DNA of 64,000 nt, from positions 1,558,295 through 1,622,294 of the forward strand of contig OY279575.1 of assembly GCA_958267355.1 (NCBI GenBank), in the 5' to 3' direction. The position numbers and the translations under genes were made by a program. Shown one piece after another: positions 17,715-25,829 of the stretch. Numbering within the stretch: the stretch's first letter is position 1; the number at the start of each line of letters is the position of its first letter. Origin of the DNA: an uncultured Alphaproteobacteria bacterium (GTDB lineage Bacteria > Pseudomonadota > Alphaproteobacteria > JALCBB01). Below the pieces are notes generated by a model, which was not told where the DNA came from, did not search any database, and saw nothing but the letters and a program-made list of their open reading frames with translations.

Positions 17715-18269
17715 GTGAAGACCGCCGTTCAACTCTTCTTTGCTAGTCCTTCTCGCCACAGCCTGTTGCTTTGCGGTTTTGTCTTTTGCGCAGTCTTTGC
17801 TACTGCCATTTTAGCTAGCTGTTCGCTCACGCCGCTCCACAAAAACGATGGTTCGTTTGCTGTCCCGCAAGCCTTGGCGGCAATCCAAGTGGAAGTCATC
17901 GCCGACCGCGAAGGTGTATTTCTCCGCCGCCGTCTGCGCACCCTGCTCTATGCCGACGGACAAGCCACGCCCCGTTGGCATCTTGAAGTGCGGCTGAGCG
18001 AAGAACGCCGTAGTTTCTCCATCGGCTTAGACGAAACCGCCAGCCGTGCCCGTGTCCGCCTAGCGGCACACTGGACTCTGACCCCGCTTGCCAATCAAAC
18101 CAATTCCTTTGCCGCCCAGACCCGCACTTCGTTTGCCTACGATATTGTCTCCTCTGCCTACGCCACCGAAATTGCCGAAGAAGCCGCCCGCGATGCCGCC
18201 CTTGAAGAACTGGCAGAGCGTCTGGTGCGCGATCTTTCGGTGCATCTCAACCGCACCCAGGCAGGCTAA
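17715..18269 (+). CDS. lptE: LPS assembly lipoprotein LptE
   Basis: Outer-membrane lipoprotein that plugs LptD during lipopolysaccharide export. The 184-residue protein has a signal peptide with lipobox LASC (Cys36), then SLTPLHKN, and later RVRLAAHWTL and RDLSVHLNR, with the length and spacing of alphaproteobacterial LptE. The start is GTG at 17715. Its stop overlaps the holA start by one base (TAATG). The 50-nt gap after leuS holds two copies of AAGCCATCTAAGAA. Confidence 0.85.
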   Translation: MKTAVQLFFASPSRHSLLLCGFVFCAVFATAILASCSLTPLHKNDGSFAVPQALAAIQVEVIADREGVFLRRRLRTLLYADGQATPRWHLEVRLSEERRSFSIGLDETASRARVRLAAHWTLTPLANQTNSFAAQTRTSFAYDIVSSAYATEIAEEAARDAALEELAERLVRDLSVHLNRTQAG

Positions 18270-19330
18270 TGGAAATCAAACCGCAAACGCTTGCGAGTTT
18301 CTTGAATGCCGCCCCGCCTGCGGCGACTCTGTTTTATGGTGCCAATCGCGGTCTGGTGCGCGAGAGTGCTATGCGGCTGGTCGCCCAGGCTTTGGGAACA
18401 GCAAAGATTTCCGACTCGCCTTTTGGCTTGTCGCGCTTTACCGCCGAACAGATCACATCAGGAGCGGTGGTCTTAGATGATGCCGCCCGTGCTGTCTCGT
18501 TTGATATGGCACTGGGTGGGGGGAGTCGCGTCTTGTGGCTGGAAGGCGAAGGCGAAAAATGTGCTTCGCAACTGCAACGCTATTTGCTCGCTTTACAAAG
18601 CGAAGGCAACTCGCCGCCGCCCGCGATTTTGATTGTGGAAGCAGGAGCTTTACGCAAAAACCACAAGCTGGTCACCGCCTTTGCCAAGAACACTTGTGCG
18701 GCAGTCGCCGCCTGTTATCCCGACGAGGGACGAATTCAAGATGGGCTCATTGCCGAATACTTTTCTGCTTCGCGTTTGCCTGTTGAAGTTCGCCGTGAAT
18801 TGGTCGCCCGTCTCTCGCCCGACAGAATGCTCGCCCGCCGCGAGCTAGAAAAACTTGCGCTTCTAGCAGGCAGTCAAGACGCCATCACCGCCGAACAGGT
18901 TTTTTTGGCTGTTGCCGACAATGCCGAGTCGGATTTTGATGACCTGTGCTTTGCTATCACCGCAGGACAAGTCCAAGAGGTACACGAGTCCTTTACCCGT
19001 CTCACAGAAGGGGGCGCGCATGCAGTGGCAATTGCGCGGATTGTCTCGCGTCATCTCCTGCGGCTTTCTGAAGTTGTCGCCGCTCTTGCCGAAGGCGCAG
19101 AAGAAAAGACTGCACTCCGCCGCCTATCGCCGCCTGTCTTTTGGAAACGCGAAGCCGCCTTTCGCTCCGCCTGTAAAAACTGCGCTCCGACAAGCTTGAG
19201 TCAGGCAGTCAGAACCCTTCTTGCCAGTGAAGCCGAAATGAAAAGCCGTGGTGCCAGCTATGCATCAGCTTCGCTAGAGCGGGCTTTGTTGTCGGTTGCA
19301 CGGCAATTTCGCCAAACTTCACGCCGTTAG
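18269..19330 (+). CDS. holA: DNA polymerase III subunit delta
   Basis: The delta subunit opens the sliding clamp during loading. The 353-residue protein is of normal length. It opens MEIKPQTLASFLNAAPPAAT followed by LFYGANRGLVRESA, and contains RVLWLEGEGEK and the helix block SPDRMLARRELEKLALL, which match HolA. The lptE-holA order is typical for the class. It overlaps lptE by one base. Confidence 0.9.
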   Translation: MEIKPQTLASFLNAAPPAATLFYGANRGLVRESAMRLVAQALGTAKISDSPFGLSRFTAEQITSGAVVLDDAARAVSFDMALGGGSRVLWLEGEGEKCASQLQRYLLALQSEGNSPPPAILIVEAGALRKNHKLVTAFAKNTCAAVAACYPDEGRIQDGLIAEYFSASRLPVEVRRELVARLSPDRMLARRELEKLALLAGSQDAITAEQVFLAVADNAESDFDDLCFAITAGQVQEVHESFTRLTEGGAHAVAIARIVSRHLLRLSEVVAALAEGAEEKTALRRLSPPVFWKREAAFRSACKNCAPTSLSQAVRTLLASEAEMKSRGASYASASLERALLSVARQFRQTSRR

Positions 19331-19454
19331 AAACAGAAAAGGAGAACAGGAAAGGATAACAAGGCGAGATGGCAAAGAAGACTCACAGGGCAAGACCAGC
19401 CACGCGGGGTTAAGACGCGGATTCGTCTCTTCGGGCTGTTTCTGTATCTCGTTT

Positions 19455-19530
19455 CTTTAATTTCTGTATCTTTAATTCCTGTATCTTTAATTCCTGTATC
19501 TTTAATTTCTGTATCTTTAATTCCCGTTGC
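19455..19530. repeat. 15-nt TTTAATTCCTGTATC tandem repeat
   Basis: Five copies of a 15-nt unit lie in the convergent gap (19331-19606) between holA and pyrE. The flanking sequence is T-rich on the plus strand and may aid transcription stop for holA, but no stable hairpin plus T-run was identified. Confidence 0.9.
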
Positions 19531-19606
19531 TTTAGCTCTGTTTTTTTTATTTCTGTTTATTTAATTCCTATTTCTTTCGCGTTTCTTTTCTGTGGCTTTT
19601 TAGGTG

Positions 19607-20260
19607 TTATGGATGGCGTTCCTGCCAAGCCGCAGGGTCTGCCAAAAACGCCCGCACTTCTTGGCGGTCGGCGGGCGACAAAGCCGCATCAGGCAAAGCG
19701 GTTAAAACATCATCCCAAGTGGCAAGGGCTGTGACCGTCACACCAAGCTCGCGTAGGGCAGGCTCGGGAATACCGAAAATTCCATAGCGAAAAAAGACAA
19801 ACAAATCTTCGCACATCAATCCTTCAGCCCGTAGTGCTTCAATAAAATGCACCTTACTGCCCCCGTCGGTCATCATATCTTCCACCAAGAGCACACGTTG
19901 ATTGGCTTGCCACTCGCCTTCCAGCAAACGGTTTCTGCCAAAGCCCTTCGCCTGCTTGCGGATATAGAGCATTGGTAGATCCAAGCGTTCGGCTAGGAAC
20001 GCCGCAAAGGGAATCCCTGCAGTTTCTCCGCCTGCGACTGCATCCCATTTGCTTTCCCCTGAGCGGACAAGCTGCTCTACGGCAAAATCCAGCAAACGGC
20101 GGCGGACTGCAACAAACGAAATAATCCTTCGGCAATCAACATAGACAGGCGATTTCTTACCCGAAGTCAAAGTAAAGGGATCGGCGGGTGCGAGACGCAC
20201 GGCACCAATGTCGGTCAGCAAGCCTGCGGCTTCGCGCGCAATGGATTGGCTAGAGTCCAT
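19607..20260 (-). CDS. pyrE: Orotate phosphoribosyltransferase
   Basis: Makes OMP from orotate and PRPP in pyrimidine synthesis. The 217-residue protein from ATG 20260 (MDSSQSIAREAAGLLTDIGA) has the FTLTSGKKSPVYVDCRR block, the loop RKQAKGFGRNRLLEG and the PRPP motif VLLVEDMMTDGGSK. The region just upstream of the start is pyrimidine-rich on the coding strand and lacks an obvious Shine-Dalgarno. An in-frame extension upstream to 20344 has no similarity. Confidence 0.95.
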   Translation of the reverse strand: MDSSQSIAREAAGLLTDIGAVRLAPADPFTLTSGKKSPVYVDCRRIISFVAVRRRLLDFAVEQLVRSGESKWDAVAGGETAGIPFAAFLAERLDLPMLYIRKQAKGFGRNRLLEGEWQANQRVLLVEDMMTDGGSKVHFIEALRAEGLMCEDLFVFFRYGIFGIPEPALRELGVTVTALATWDDVLTALPDAALSPADRQEVRAFLADPAAWQERHP

Positions 20261-20491
20261 AAAGAGAAAAGGGGGAGAGAAGAAAGGAGAGAAGAGAGAG
20301 AATTTGTTAATGGTTGTGCCACGCATCCTGCCACAGAATCCCACAGAATCTAAAATAATCTAACAGAATTTCACAAAATTCCCCTGCCGCCCGCAAGTCC
20401 GCCATAAAGCTACGAAGATTTGCACCCCCACCAAAAGCCGAGAGCAGGGTTTATTCTCCTAGCCGCGAAAGCAGGCTATGCTATCGCCACA

Positions 20492-21406
20492 ATGGCTAGA
20501 AGCGCAAACCCAACAACAAACCCAAGCGCAGAAGAAACAAGCGCAGAAGAAATCAGCACTGCCGCCACACGGCTCAGCCAAGCCATGGCAGAGACGCCAC
20601 CCCTGGTGCAGAACATCACCAACTGGGTGGCAATGGATTTGTCCGCCAATGTGTTGCTGGCAATCGGTGCCTCGCCCGCCATGGTCGCCGCCGCCGCCGA
20701 ATCGGCAGAATTCGCACAACTGGCTTCGTCTCTGGTCATCAACATCGGCACCTTTGAAGAATCGTGGCTTCCCGCCGCCCAAGCCGCCGCCGCCGCCGCC
20801 AAGCAGGCTTCCGTGCCTTGGGTGCTAGACCCCGTCGCCGTCGGAGTCACTGCCTTCCGTAGCGACAATGCCTGTCGCTTGTGTGGCTACGCCCCTGCCG
20901 CCATCCGTGGCAATGCCTCAGAAATCTTAGCACTGGCTCGTGTCCTTGGGTTGGATGCCAGCGACAGCAGCCACGCCCACGGCGTTGATGCAGGCGACTC
21001 GGTCGCAAAGGCACAGCCCGCCGCCCGTGCCCTCGCCCACCACCTAGAAGCCGTTGTTTGTGCCACAGGAGAGCAAGACTTTCTGTGTGATACGACAGGG
21101 GCAAGCCTAGTTGTTTCGGGGGGTGCGCCCTTGACCGCTCGCGTTACTGCAACGGGCTGTGCCTTGTCGGCAGTGGTGGCGGCGTTTCTGGCATCAGGAC
21201 GCAGAGCAGGAATTTCTGACCTTATGGCAACAGGGCTGGCGGCGGCACTTTTTTCGTATTCTGCTGAACAAGCCGCCCGAGCCTTGCCCGCAACTGCCAG
21301 TGGTTCGTTTCGGGTTGGTTTTGTCGATGCTTTGGGCTTGGCGGTGAGTCCGCAGGGACAGGCTGACTTCGCCGCCTTTGCCGCGAACAAGATTTCTGCT
21401 CCATGA
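20492..21406 (+). CDS. thiM: Hydroxyethylthiazole kinase
   Basis: Phosphorylates the thiazole alcohol of thiamine (salvage). The motifs are PPLVQNITNWVAMDLSAN, LAIGASPAM, VPWVLDPVAVG, IRGNASEILAL and the active-site ATGCALSAVVAAF. From ATG 20492 the protein is 304 residues, about 40 more than usual; the true start could be the later ATG at 20585 (MAETPPLVQN), since the residues between are Ser/Glu/Ala-rich. No TPP-riboswitch-like sequence was recognised upstream. It is followed directly by thiE. Confidence 0.93.
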   Translation: MARSANPTTNPSAEETSAEEISTAATRLSQAMAETPPLVQNITNWVAMDLSANVLLAIGASPAMVAAAAESAEFAQLASSLVINIGTFEESWLPAAQAAAAAAKQASVPWVLDPVAVGVTAFRSDNACRLCGYAPAAIRGNASEILALARVLGLDASDSSHAHGVDAGDSVAKAQPAARALAHHLEAVVCATGEQDFLCDTTGASLVVSGGAPLTARVTATGCALSAVVAAFLASGRRAGISDLMATGLAAALFSYSAEQAARALPATASGSFRVGFVDALGLAVSPQGQADFAAFAANKISAP

Positions 21407-21421
21407 CGCAGGCAGCTCGCT

Positions 21422-22204
21422 GTGCGACTCCCTGTGCAATTATCTGTGCAACCACTTATGCAATCACCTGTGCAATCATCTGTGCAACCATCTGTGCAAT
21501 CACTCGCAGGAGTACATTTTTTGCTCGGCGAAAGCACGCTTGGCACAGGAGCACTGCCCACCGCTGTCGCCCAAGCCCTAGCAGGTGGAGTGCGGGTATT
21601 TCAACTCCGCGACAAGCAAGCCAGCTTTGAGTCACGCCACGCCCAGATGCACACCCTGATGGAACTGTTAGACTCCGCCGCCCGCCGCCAAAAAGAACCC
21701 TTAACCCTGATGATTAATGACACCCCAGAATTGGCACGCGTCTTAAAGCAAAACTTAGCCGAGCGCAATTCACCCCTAAACTTTGGCTTGCATCTAGGGC
21801 GTGAAGATCTAGTGCGACTCTGCCAAGACGAGGCAAAATCGCTTACCAGACTCCGCCAAGAATACGGCGCGGAAGCCGTTTTCGGCTTGAGCGTGGAATC
21901 GCCCGCCCAGTTGTCAGAAGCCACAACCCGCACGGCATTGGCAGAAGTTAATTATCTTGGTGCGGGGCCTGTCTTTGCCACGCCTTCAAAGCCCGATGCC
22001 GCTCCTGCCTTCGGATTGGCAGGCTTAGGCAAGATTTGCCGTAGCGGAGCAACCCTGCCCGTCATCGCCATCGGCGGTGTGGAGCCAAGCAATGTCCAAG
22101 CCTGCCACGCCGCAGGGGCTAGGGGGGTAGCGGTGATTTCGGCTCTGGCAGATGGCAAAACCCGCATTGCCGCCGCCCAAGCCTTAGCCCAGCCCTTTAA
22201 ATGA
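21422..22204 (+). CDS. thiE: Thiamine-phosphate synthase
   Basis: Couples HMP-PP with thiazole phosphate to give thiamine phosphate. Motifs include FQLRDKQA, LMINDTPELA, GLHLGREDLV, FGLSVESPAQL, YLGAGPVFATPSK and VIAIGGV. The N-terminus is encoded by a 12-nt repeat around GTGCAATCATCT (VQSS/VQPS), which offers many GTG codons and one ATG (21458), so the start is uncertain; 21422 is the most upstream. The ATG that overlaps the thiM stop (ATGA at 21403) is in a different frame and leads to a 75-codon dead end. Confidence 0.92.
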   Translation: MRLPVQLSVQPLMQSPVQSSVQPSVQSLAGVHFLLGESTLGTGALPTAVAQALAGGVRVFQLRDKQASFESRHAQMHTLMELLDSAARRQKEPLTLMINDTPELARVLKQNLAERNSPLNFGLHLGREDLVRLCQDEAKSLTRLRQEYGAEAVFGLSVESPAQLSEATTRTALAEVNYLGAGPVFATPSKPDAAPAFGLAGLGKICRSGATLPVIAIGGVEPSNVQACHAAGARGVAVISALADGKTRIAAAQALAQPFK

Positions 22205-22330
22205 AATCGCTTGCGTGAAAAACCCTACCTGAACGCACCCCTGAACGCACTGGCTAGAACGCGCTTTTGGCTTCTGTGGTAGTACAATTCTTATCTCCCC
22301 CTTTTCCGCCATCGCTCTATACTCCTGCCT

Positions 22331-23350
22331 ATGGAAGAACCCCTTGTCTATAAGACGGCGCACGGGCTTGGCAATCGCTTTGTCATTTTTGATCTGCGCC
22401 ATTTGCCCGCTGATACCGATTTCGCCAACTTTCTAACCGCAGAAGAAGCGCAAAAAATCGCCCATCCCGAACGCGGTTTGGGAGCCGACCAAGTTTTGCT
22501 CTTGGTGCCGCCCCGTGGCAAGAAGGCGGGCGCAGAAGCCTACGCACGAATGGAAGTCTATAACGCCGATGGCTCGCGCTCGGATGCCTGTGGCAATGGG
22601 GCGCGTTGTCTGGCGTGGTTGCTTTTGCAAGAACGCGGCGGCGGGCTGGGGACAGTCGCTTTAGAGTCGGGACAAGACCTGCTGACCAGTCGTCTGGCAA
22701 AGCCGCTCGCTGATGCAGGACGCTACGGCGACTCGGCAAGCGGCTGGGTGGAAATGGTCTTGCCCACGCCGCGGATCTTGTGGAATGAAATTCCTGTTGC
22801 CTCAGAAAGCGAAACCCTGTGCCTGAGCCGCGATGCCTTGGCGGCGGTCTTGCAGTGTCAAGCCGCCGCGCTACCAGGAGATGCAAGTTTGGTCAATCTT
22901 GGCAATCCGCATATTGTCTTTGCGGTGGCGGATCCAGAAGCCATAGACCTGCCGCACTTGGCGGGTTGGTTAGAGACGCATCCGTGGTTTTCACAGCGGG
23001 TGAATATTCAGCTGGTTACGCTCCCTGACAAGGAAGCAATCCTGCACCACCGCGTCTGGGAACGCGGCGATGGCGAAACCCTGTCTTCAGGCACAGGAGC
23101 CGCCGCCGCCGCCTTTGCTCTGATGCGCCGTGGCTTGGCCCCTGCCGTGGTGCGGGTCGTAGAGCCTGGCACAGGAGTCTTAGAAGTCTCCCTAGATGGC
23201 AATCAAGAAGCCCCGCTTGGCACAGCCCTAGCCCCTGCCCCGATTCGCCAAGTCGGGCCTGTGTGTTTTTTGAACGAAGGGGTGTGGGATCCTTTGCGCC
23301 GTCCGCGTCCAGGGAGTGCCGGCCAGGGCGAAGACGAAGAGCCCTACTAG
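22331..23350 (+). CDS. dapF: Diaminopimelate epimerase, second catalytic Cys replaced by Ser
   Basis: Interconverts LL- and meso-diaminopimelate for lysine and peptidoglycan synthesis. The 339-residue protein has HGLGNRFVIFD, GADQVLLLV and the first catalytic loop DACGNGARC (Cys87). The second loop, usually ETLACGTGACAA, reads ETLSSGTGAAAA, so Ser253 replaces the second catalytic Cys. The C-terminus has about 40 extra residues rich in Pro/Gly/Glu. The order dapF-mtaB-ftsY is usual for the class, but an HNH gene now separates dapF from mtaB. Activity is uncertain because of the substitution. Confidence 0.9.
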   Translation: MEEPLVYKTAHGLGNRFVIFDLRHLPADTDFANFLTAEEAQKIAHPERGLGADQVLLLVPPRGKKAGAEAYARMEVYNADGSRSDACGNGARCLAWLLLQERGGGLGTVALESGQDLLTSRLAKPLADAGRYGDSASGWVEMVLPTPRILWNEIPVASESETLCLSRDALAAVLQCQAAALPGDASLVNLGNPHIVFAVADPEAIDLPHLAGWLETHPWFSQRVNIQLVTLPDKEAILHHRVWERGDGETLSSGTGAAAAAFALMRRGLAPAVVRVVEPGTGVLEVSLDGNQEAPLGTALAPAPIRQVGPVCFLNEGVWDPLRRPRPGSAGQGEDEEPY

Positions 23351-23655
23351 CCCCAACGAGCAAAGGACAAGCGAGCAGGGAGCAAGCGAGCAGGGGTAAG
23401 CGAACAGGGGTAAGCGAACAAGGGTAAAAAACAGTTTGTACAAATAAAACTTAAACTTGTATTGAAACCGCGCCCGCACAATTTGCCAAATCCTGACAAA
23501 GAAGCGTAAGCTCCAGCTAAGCAAAGCAAAGCGATTCGCCGAAAACAAAGAGCGACGCGCTTTTGTACTGAACTATCCCCTGACAAAATTTTGCAACAAC
23601 AGCCCCTCCCTGAATGGGAGGGGTGTGTCTGCGATTCGTATCAGGAGGATTGTTT
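23351..23655. other. 305-nt gap: repeat, AT-rich spacer and GC hairpin
   Basis: The first part (23362-23427) is a 14-nt repeat around GCGAACAGGGGTAA. It is followed by AT-rich sequence containing the palindrome TTTGTACAAA (about 23436) and, at 23603-23623, a perfect hairpin CCCCTCCC-TGAAT-GGGAGGGG. The hairpin could end the dapF transcript, but no T-run follows. A strong Shine-Dalgarno (AGGAGGA, 23643-23649) belongs to the HNH gene. Confidence 0.6.
23603..23623 (+). terminator. Hairpin before the HNH gene, possible terminator
   Basis: Eight perfect base pairs (CCCCTCCC with GGGAGGGG) enclose a 5-nt loop. It lies between dapF and the HNH gene. The absence of a following T-run makes intrinsic termination uncertain; it might instead be a leader structure of the HNH gene. 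Confidence 0.35.
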
Positions 23656-24351
23656 ATGAATTCTCGTGCCCGCCAAAACCCATCCCAACTTTCAGGCCGC
23701 ACAACTTTTGTGGTTCTGATAATTCTAACGGCCATTCTTTTTTCCTTTGTGCGTTTCCAAACCGAAAAAATAAAGCCTGTACATCTTTTCACCCTTCATC
23801 CTATCCCCGTATTGGCTTATCCATCCTATAACCGCAAAGATTGGCACAATGGCTGGAAAGATCCAGATGGAAATTGTTTAGATCTGCGTCATGAATTGCT
23901 GAAAAGGTATAACCGTGGAAAGCTAGTTCTCTCAAATAACGGCTGCAGAGTAAAGAGTGGAGAGTGGCGCGATTATTATACGGGTGAAGTGTATTATGAC
24001 CCGCAGGAATTAGAAATTGATCACCGTGTTGCCCTAAAAGAAGCCCATATCAGTGGCGGGTATGCTTGGAGCACTGAACTCCGTTATGCTTTTTCCAAAG
24101 ATGAGAGCAATCTTGTTGTTACAGCCCGAGCAGTCAATCGTGAAAAGGGTTCATCAGACCCCGTCAATTGGCTTCCTGCTATTAATCTTTGCCGCTATCT
24201 CCAAGCTTGGCTCGCTACCAAAGAAAAATGGGAGCTTAACTTAGATTCCGCAGAACAAGCTTTCTTCGCCAAAACACGAGAAAAACAAGACTGCGAAATT
24301 CCTCTCATACAAAAAGTGTATCCTAAACTAGAATCGGGGAGCGAAGAATAA
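23656..24351 (+). CDS. Membrane-anchored HNH endonuclease (DUF1524-like)
   Basis: A 231-residue protein with one N-terminal membrane segment (TTFVVLIILTAILFSFV), so the nuclease part is probably outside the cytoplasm. The core contains ELEIDHRVALKEA, YAWS, NLVVTARAVNREKGSSDP and VNWLP. This is the HNH pattern seen in secreted DUF1524/HNH nucleases: DHxVAL, then NL, then NxxKG. Three or more Cys residues outside the motif may form disulfides. The base composition is clearly more AT-rich than its neighbours, and the gene splits the conserved dapF-mtaB pair, both signs of transfer. SD AGGAGGA sits 6 nt before the ATG. Target unknown. Confidence 0.8.
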   Translation: MNSRARQNPSQLSGRTTFVVLIILTAILFSFVRFQTEKIKPVHLFTLHPIPVLAYPSYNRKDWHNGWKDPDGNCLDLRHELLKRYNRGKLVLSNNGCRVKSGEWRDYYTGEVYYDPQELEIDHRVALKEAHISGGYAWSTELRYAFSKDESNLVVTARAVNREKGSSDPVNWLPAINLCRYLQAWLATKEKWELNLDSAEQAFFAKTREKQDCEIPLIQKVYPKLESGSEE

Positions 24352-24488
24352 GAGGAAAAGCTATAAAGCCAACGGGATATGCAGAGAAAGCGCAAACAAA
24401 CAAAGTTTATCTGCAGGGGTTATACTGGCGGCGGCGGCACTTCAAACGCGTATCTATGCGTGGCTTGCCGCTGGTTTTTGTCTGTCCT

Positions 24489-24572
24489 TGAATCTTTGCG
24501 TGAATCTTTGTGTGAATCTTTGTGTGATTCTTTGTTTGATTCTGTGCGCGAATCTTCGTATGAGTCTTCTTC
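24489..24572 (+). repeat. 12-nt GTGAATCTTTGT tandem repeat before mtaB
   Basis: About seven degenerate 12-nt copies run right up to the GTG start of mtaB (24573). No Shine-Dalgarno is visible in this pyrimidine-rich tract, so mtaB initiation or the exact start is unusual. Confidence 0.88.
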
Positions 24573-25829
24573 GTGTCTGAAATAGAAACCGCCACCCCGC
24601 AGGTTCTGACCTTTGGCTGTCGGCTCAACGCCTACGAAAGCGAAGTCATCGCCCGCCACCTGCAAACAACAGGCTTGGCTTGCGTGGTGGTGAATTCCTG
24701 TGCGGTCACGGCAGAAGCCGAACGGCAAGTGCGTCAGCGTTTGCGACAGCTGCGCAGACGCAATCCGCAGGCGCGGATTGTTGTCACAGGCTGTGCCGCG
24801 ACTCTGGCACCAGAAGACTACGCCAAGCAAGCCGCCGTGGATGCTGTTGTCGTCAATAGCGAAAAACTGCAGTTGGCTCCGTGGCTTGCCCTTGCCGAAA
24901 AGTGGGGTGCGACTCCGCACCAAGCCAGACAAGAAGATCCAAGAAAAGAACAAACGGCTCGCACAGATAAGCCGCATAAGTCTCCGCGCAAGAATTTAGA
25001 GATTCAGCAGGGCTGTACTCATCGTTGTACTTTTTGCATCATTCCCTATGCCCGCGGCGACTCGCTTTCGGTTTCTGCGGATGAAGTGGTGCGGCGTGTC
25101 GGTGCTTTGGTTGCGGCGGGGGCGCAAGAAATTACCTTCACAGGCGTGGATATCGCTTCGTGGGGGGCAGAATGGCAGCTCGGCTTGCCGCACTTGGTGC
25201 GCCAAGTCTTGCGGGAAGTGCCTGCCTTGCCGCGTTTGTATTTGTCTTCGCTTGACCCAATCGCTTTAGACGGGGATTTTTTCGCGCTCTGGGAAAGCGA
25301 GCCGCGTTTGCAACCGCGCCTGCATCTATCCATTCAGGCGGGTGATGATTTGATCTTGAAACGTATGCGCCGCCGTCATTCGGTGGCTTTGTTGCGGCGG
25401 ACAATTCCTGCACTTCGGCGGTTGCGTCCTGGGGCGGCGTTCGGAGCAGACTTAATCGCTGGCTTTCCAACAGAAAGTCTTGAGGCGTTTCAGCGGGGCT
25501 ATGATTTGATTGCGGAGTTGGAGATTCCGTTTTTACATGTTTTTCCCTATTCGCCGCGGACAGGGACTCCTGCCGCCCGTATGCCGCAGGTACCACGGCA
25601 AGAAATTGCCAAGCGGGCAGAAAAACTTCGTGGCTTGGGCGAAACCCTTGCCTCTCGCTACCGCCAAACACTAGACGGACAAGCGCGCGAAATTCTGTTT
25701 GAGTCTGCACATCGTGGCCGCACAGCCGAAGGCGTGGTCGTGGAAAGTCCGCAGCCACAAGCCATCGGGCAGTTGGCGACTCGGCTTTTGCAGAGCCAAG
25801 AGTCAGGGGCACGAGTGCTTGCCGTATGA
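24573..25829 (+). CDS. mtaB: tRNA t6A37 methylthiotransferase
   Basis: Radical-SAM enzyme that adds the methylthio group to t6A37. Two Fe-S sites are visible: FGCRLN, VVNSCAVT and VTGCAATL supply the three N-terminal Cys, and GCTHRCTFCIIPYARG is the radical-SAM CxxxCxxC. The 418-residue length and LHVFPYSPRTGTPAARM fit MtaB. The start is GTG at 24573, directly after a 12-nt repeat. Its stop overlaps the ftsY ATG by 4 nt. It acts on the product of TsaD, which is encoded at 8590. Confidence 0.95.
   Translation: MSEIETATPQVLTFGCRLNAYESEVIARHLQTTGLACVVVNSCAVTAEAERQVRQRLRQLRRRNPQARIVVTGCAATLAPEDYAKQAAVDAVVVNSEKLQLAPWLALAEKWGATPHQARQEDPRKEQTARTDKPHKSPRKNLEIQQGCTHRCTFCIIPYARGDSLSVSADEVVRRVGALVAAGAQEITFTGVDIASWGAEWQLGLPHLVRQVLREVPALPRLYLSSLDPIALDGDFFALWESEPRLQPRLHLSIQAGDDLILKRMRRRHSVALLRRTIPALRRLRPGAAFGADLIAGFPTESLEAFQRGYDLIAELEIPFLHVFPYSPRTGTPAARMPQVPRQEIAKRAEKLRGLGETLASRYRQTLDGQAREILFESAHRGRTAEGVVVESPQPQAIGQLATRLLQSQESGARVLAV

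Noticed and set aside
20345..20491. TPP riboswitch before thiM
   Set aside because: No CTGAGA-type or ACCTGATCTGG-type conserved segments were found; only a CCACAGAATC repeat and unrelated sequence.
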